A stretch of 64,000 nucleotides of DNA from Desmodus rotundus (lineage: Eukaryota > Chordata > Mammalia > Chiroptera > Phyllostomidae): the NCBI RefSeq assembly GCF_022682495.2, contig NC_071392.1:85204797-85268796 (forward strand). Reading direction: 5' to 3'. The notes below the pieces were generated by a model. The model did no database searches, was not told the DNA's origin, and was given only the letters and a program-made list of their open reading frames with translations. A program made the translations under genes and the position numbers. The stretch's first letter is position 1; each line of letters begins with the position of its first letter. This document shows, in pieces, positions 62,786-64,000 of the stretch.

Positions 62786-64000
62786 CTCCTGTCCCAGCTG
62801 ATGCCACAGGCAGAGGGAGGGAGCCTTAATCGAGTTCCACAGTTGGTTTTTGTGCCTTCCTAACTCTCTCCCTGCCCTGCTGAGCTCAGCCAGAGCTTTC
62901 CTGAATGTTCTCCCAGCTCTGCCAGCCCCGTGCAATTCCCAGCACAGGCAGGAAGCCCTCCTCTGGGACAGAGTGGAGGCCACACTGTGTGCTGTGGTGC
63001 CTGGTCCTGGTGGACACCGTGTGTCCAGTTTACAGAGGGGGAAGCGCTCAGGGCACCATTTCACAGACAGGGAGCTGCAGGTCCTGGACGTTCCAAACGT
63101 GCCATGCACGCCCTCCTGCCTCCCCACGCCTCTGAAGTCAACAAGCCCCTGGGTTCCAGGGTTCTGCCCGGGCCTTGGTCCATGGGATAGAACAGAGAGC
63201 ATAGTCTCTCCCATTTCAAGAGCATCTGAGCTGGGATGGGAGGTCACACCTCAGGTGTGGGGTATATAGCTAATCGCCTGCCGACTGCTAGGACATAGAG
63301 CCTCAAGCCAGAGGATGTGTGTCTGTCCTGTCACAGTTCCAGCCAGAGTGAGGCCATGATATCCCCCTAAGAGAGAAGCCAAGTGACTGGGGAGATTTCC
63401 AGTCTATCAGGAGATTCTGGGAGGGAAACAGAAGCCGTCTAGGAATCTCAAGCAACATTCTATAAGTTCATGCAAGGATGTGTGTTTCTAACCCACTGGA
63501 CGGGGTGGAGGAAGGGTGTTGGTCTCAGTCTGCCCTCAGCTCTGCCACTTCTGGGCAGAAAATGTGAAATCGCTACATCTGCCCAGGTGAGGAGCTGCAG
63601 ACAACAGCTGAGGGTCACAGCCTCCTGGCCTCTGATTTCTGACTCCGTGTCCTTTCTCACAGCTGGGTGACTGTAGGTGCCCATCAAGATGATGTCAAGA
63701 TATGCAGTCACAGAAACAGGGTCACCTCACACTGAGGTATAACTGGTATAGGAAGTAGCAGCACGTGGACCTCTGGCTCAATATCTCATCCACGTCCTTA
63801 ACGAGGCTCCTCTTTTTTTCTCAGAAAGCACAGTCTGGGGGCCATAGGTGTCCAGTCTCCTGAGGCTCAGGAGGAAGCAAGCGAGACTTACCTGTGAGCA
63901 CGCAGAGACCTGAGCACGGGTGGCAGGGCCCCCACCAGTGGGTGAGTTGTTAGCCAATGTAAAACAAGCCTCAGATTCCAATGACCCTGACCCTGAGCTG
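62786..64000 (+). repeat. C-gene 3' block and E-upstream start, copy C8
   Basis: Matches 49,945-51,165 (C6 side) more closely than 29,008 onward (C4 side) and lacks the 2.5-kb island. The window ends within the E-upstream sequence, so an E gene is expected about 0.5 kb further. Confidence 0.6.

Noticed and set aside
1..64000. CRISPR arrays, operons, riboswitches or prokaryotic systems.
   Set aside because: The window is vertebrate genomic DNA with spliced V genes and mammalian retroelements; direct repeats are segmental duplications, not spacer arrays.

Overview
This window is a stretch of a mammalian T-cell receptor beta variable (TRBV) gene cluster. The evidence is 25 V-gene units, all on the + strand. 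Each has a short leader exon, an intron of roughly 90-130 bp, a V exon of about 295-298 bp ending in the CASS-type motif, and a recombination signal (heptamer, 23-bp spacer, nonamer). Most have an AGTGAYRTCA-type decamer about 90-115 bp upstream of the start codon. A tRNA-derived SINE of the Ves type (two copies) points to a bat. A HAL1-like (half-L1) element also fits a laurasiatherian mammal. No D, J or C segments and no trypsinogen genes were recognised.

Five V subgroups occur, named here by local letters with the human subgroup they most resemble by eye: A (TRBV9/TRBV5-like, 4 copies), B (TRBV6-like, 4, all defective), C (TRBV13-like, 8), D (TRBV7/11/12-like, 6) and E (TRBV10-like, 3, all defective). 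Subgroup names rest on remembered human sequences and need a database check. The order is A1-B1-D1-C1-C2-E1-D2-C3-A2-B2-D3-C4-E2-A3-B3-D4-C5-C6-E3-D5-C7-A4-B4-D6-C8.

The array is built hierarchically. The base cassette is (A or C)-(B or E)-D, much like the human V5-V6-V7 cassette. C1/C2 and C5/C6 arose from a roughly 3.8-kb tandem duplication whose junction lies inside an old L1 relic. Above that is a tandem duplication of about 34.1 kb. Its first copy starts near base 87 and ends at a sharp junction near 34,202. The second copy runs past the end of the window. Between V genes lie a decayed L1 with a nested hAT-type element, a Tigger-like remnant, the HAL1-like insertion, the Ves SINE, and a 2.5-kb island with MIR fragments found in one position only.

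On sequence grounds 12 genes have intact leaders, splice sites, V exons and second cysteines: A1-A4, C1, C2, C5, C6, D2, D3, D4 and D6. One of these, A2, has a heptamer starting CAT instead of CAC. C8 has an intact V exon but its initiator ATG is CTG. The other twelve are pseudogenes, several with perfect recombination signals. Two kinds of CTCF-like motif recur: one about 0.8 kb upstream of A genes, one several hundred bp upstream of C genes. Several genes look like mosaics, consistent with gene conversion during array growth.
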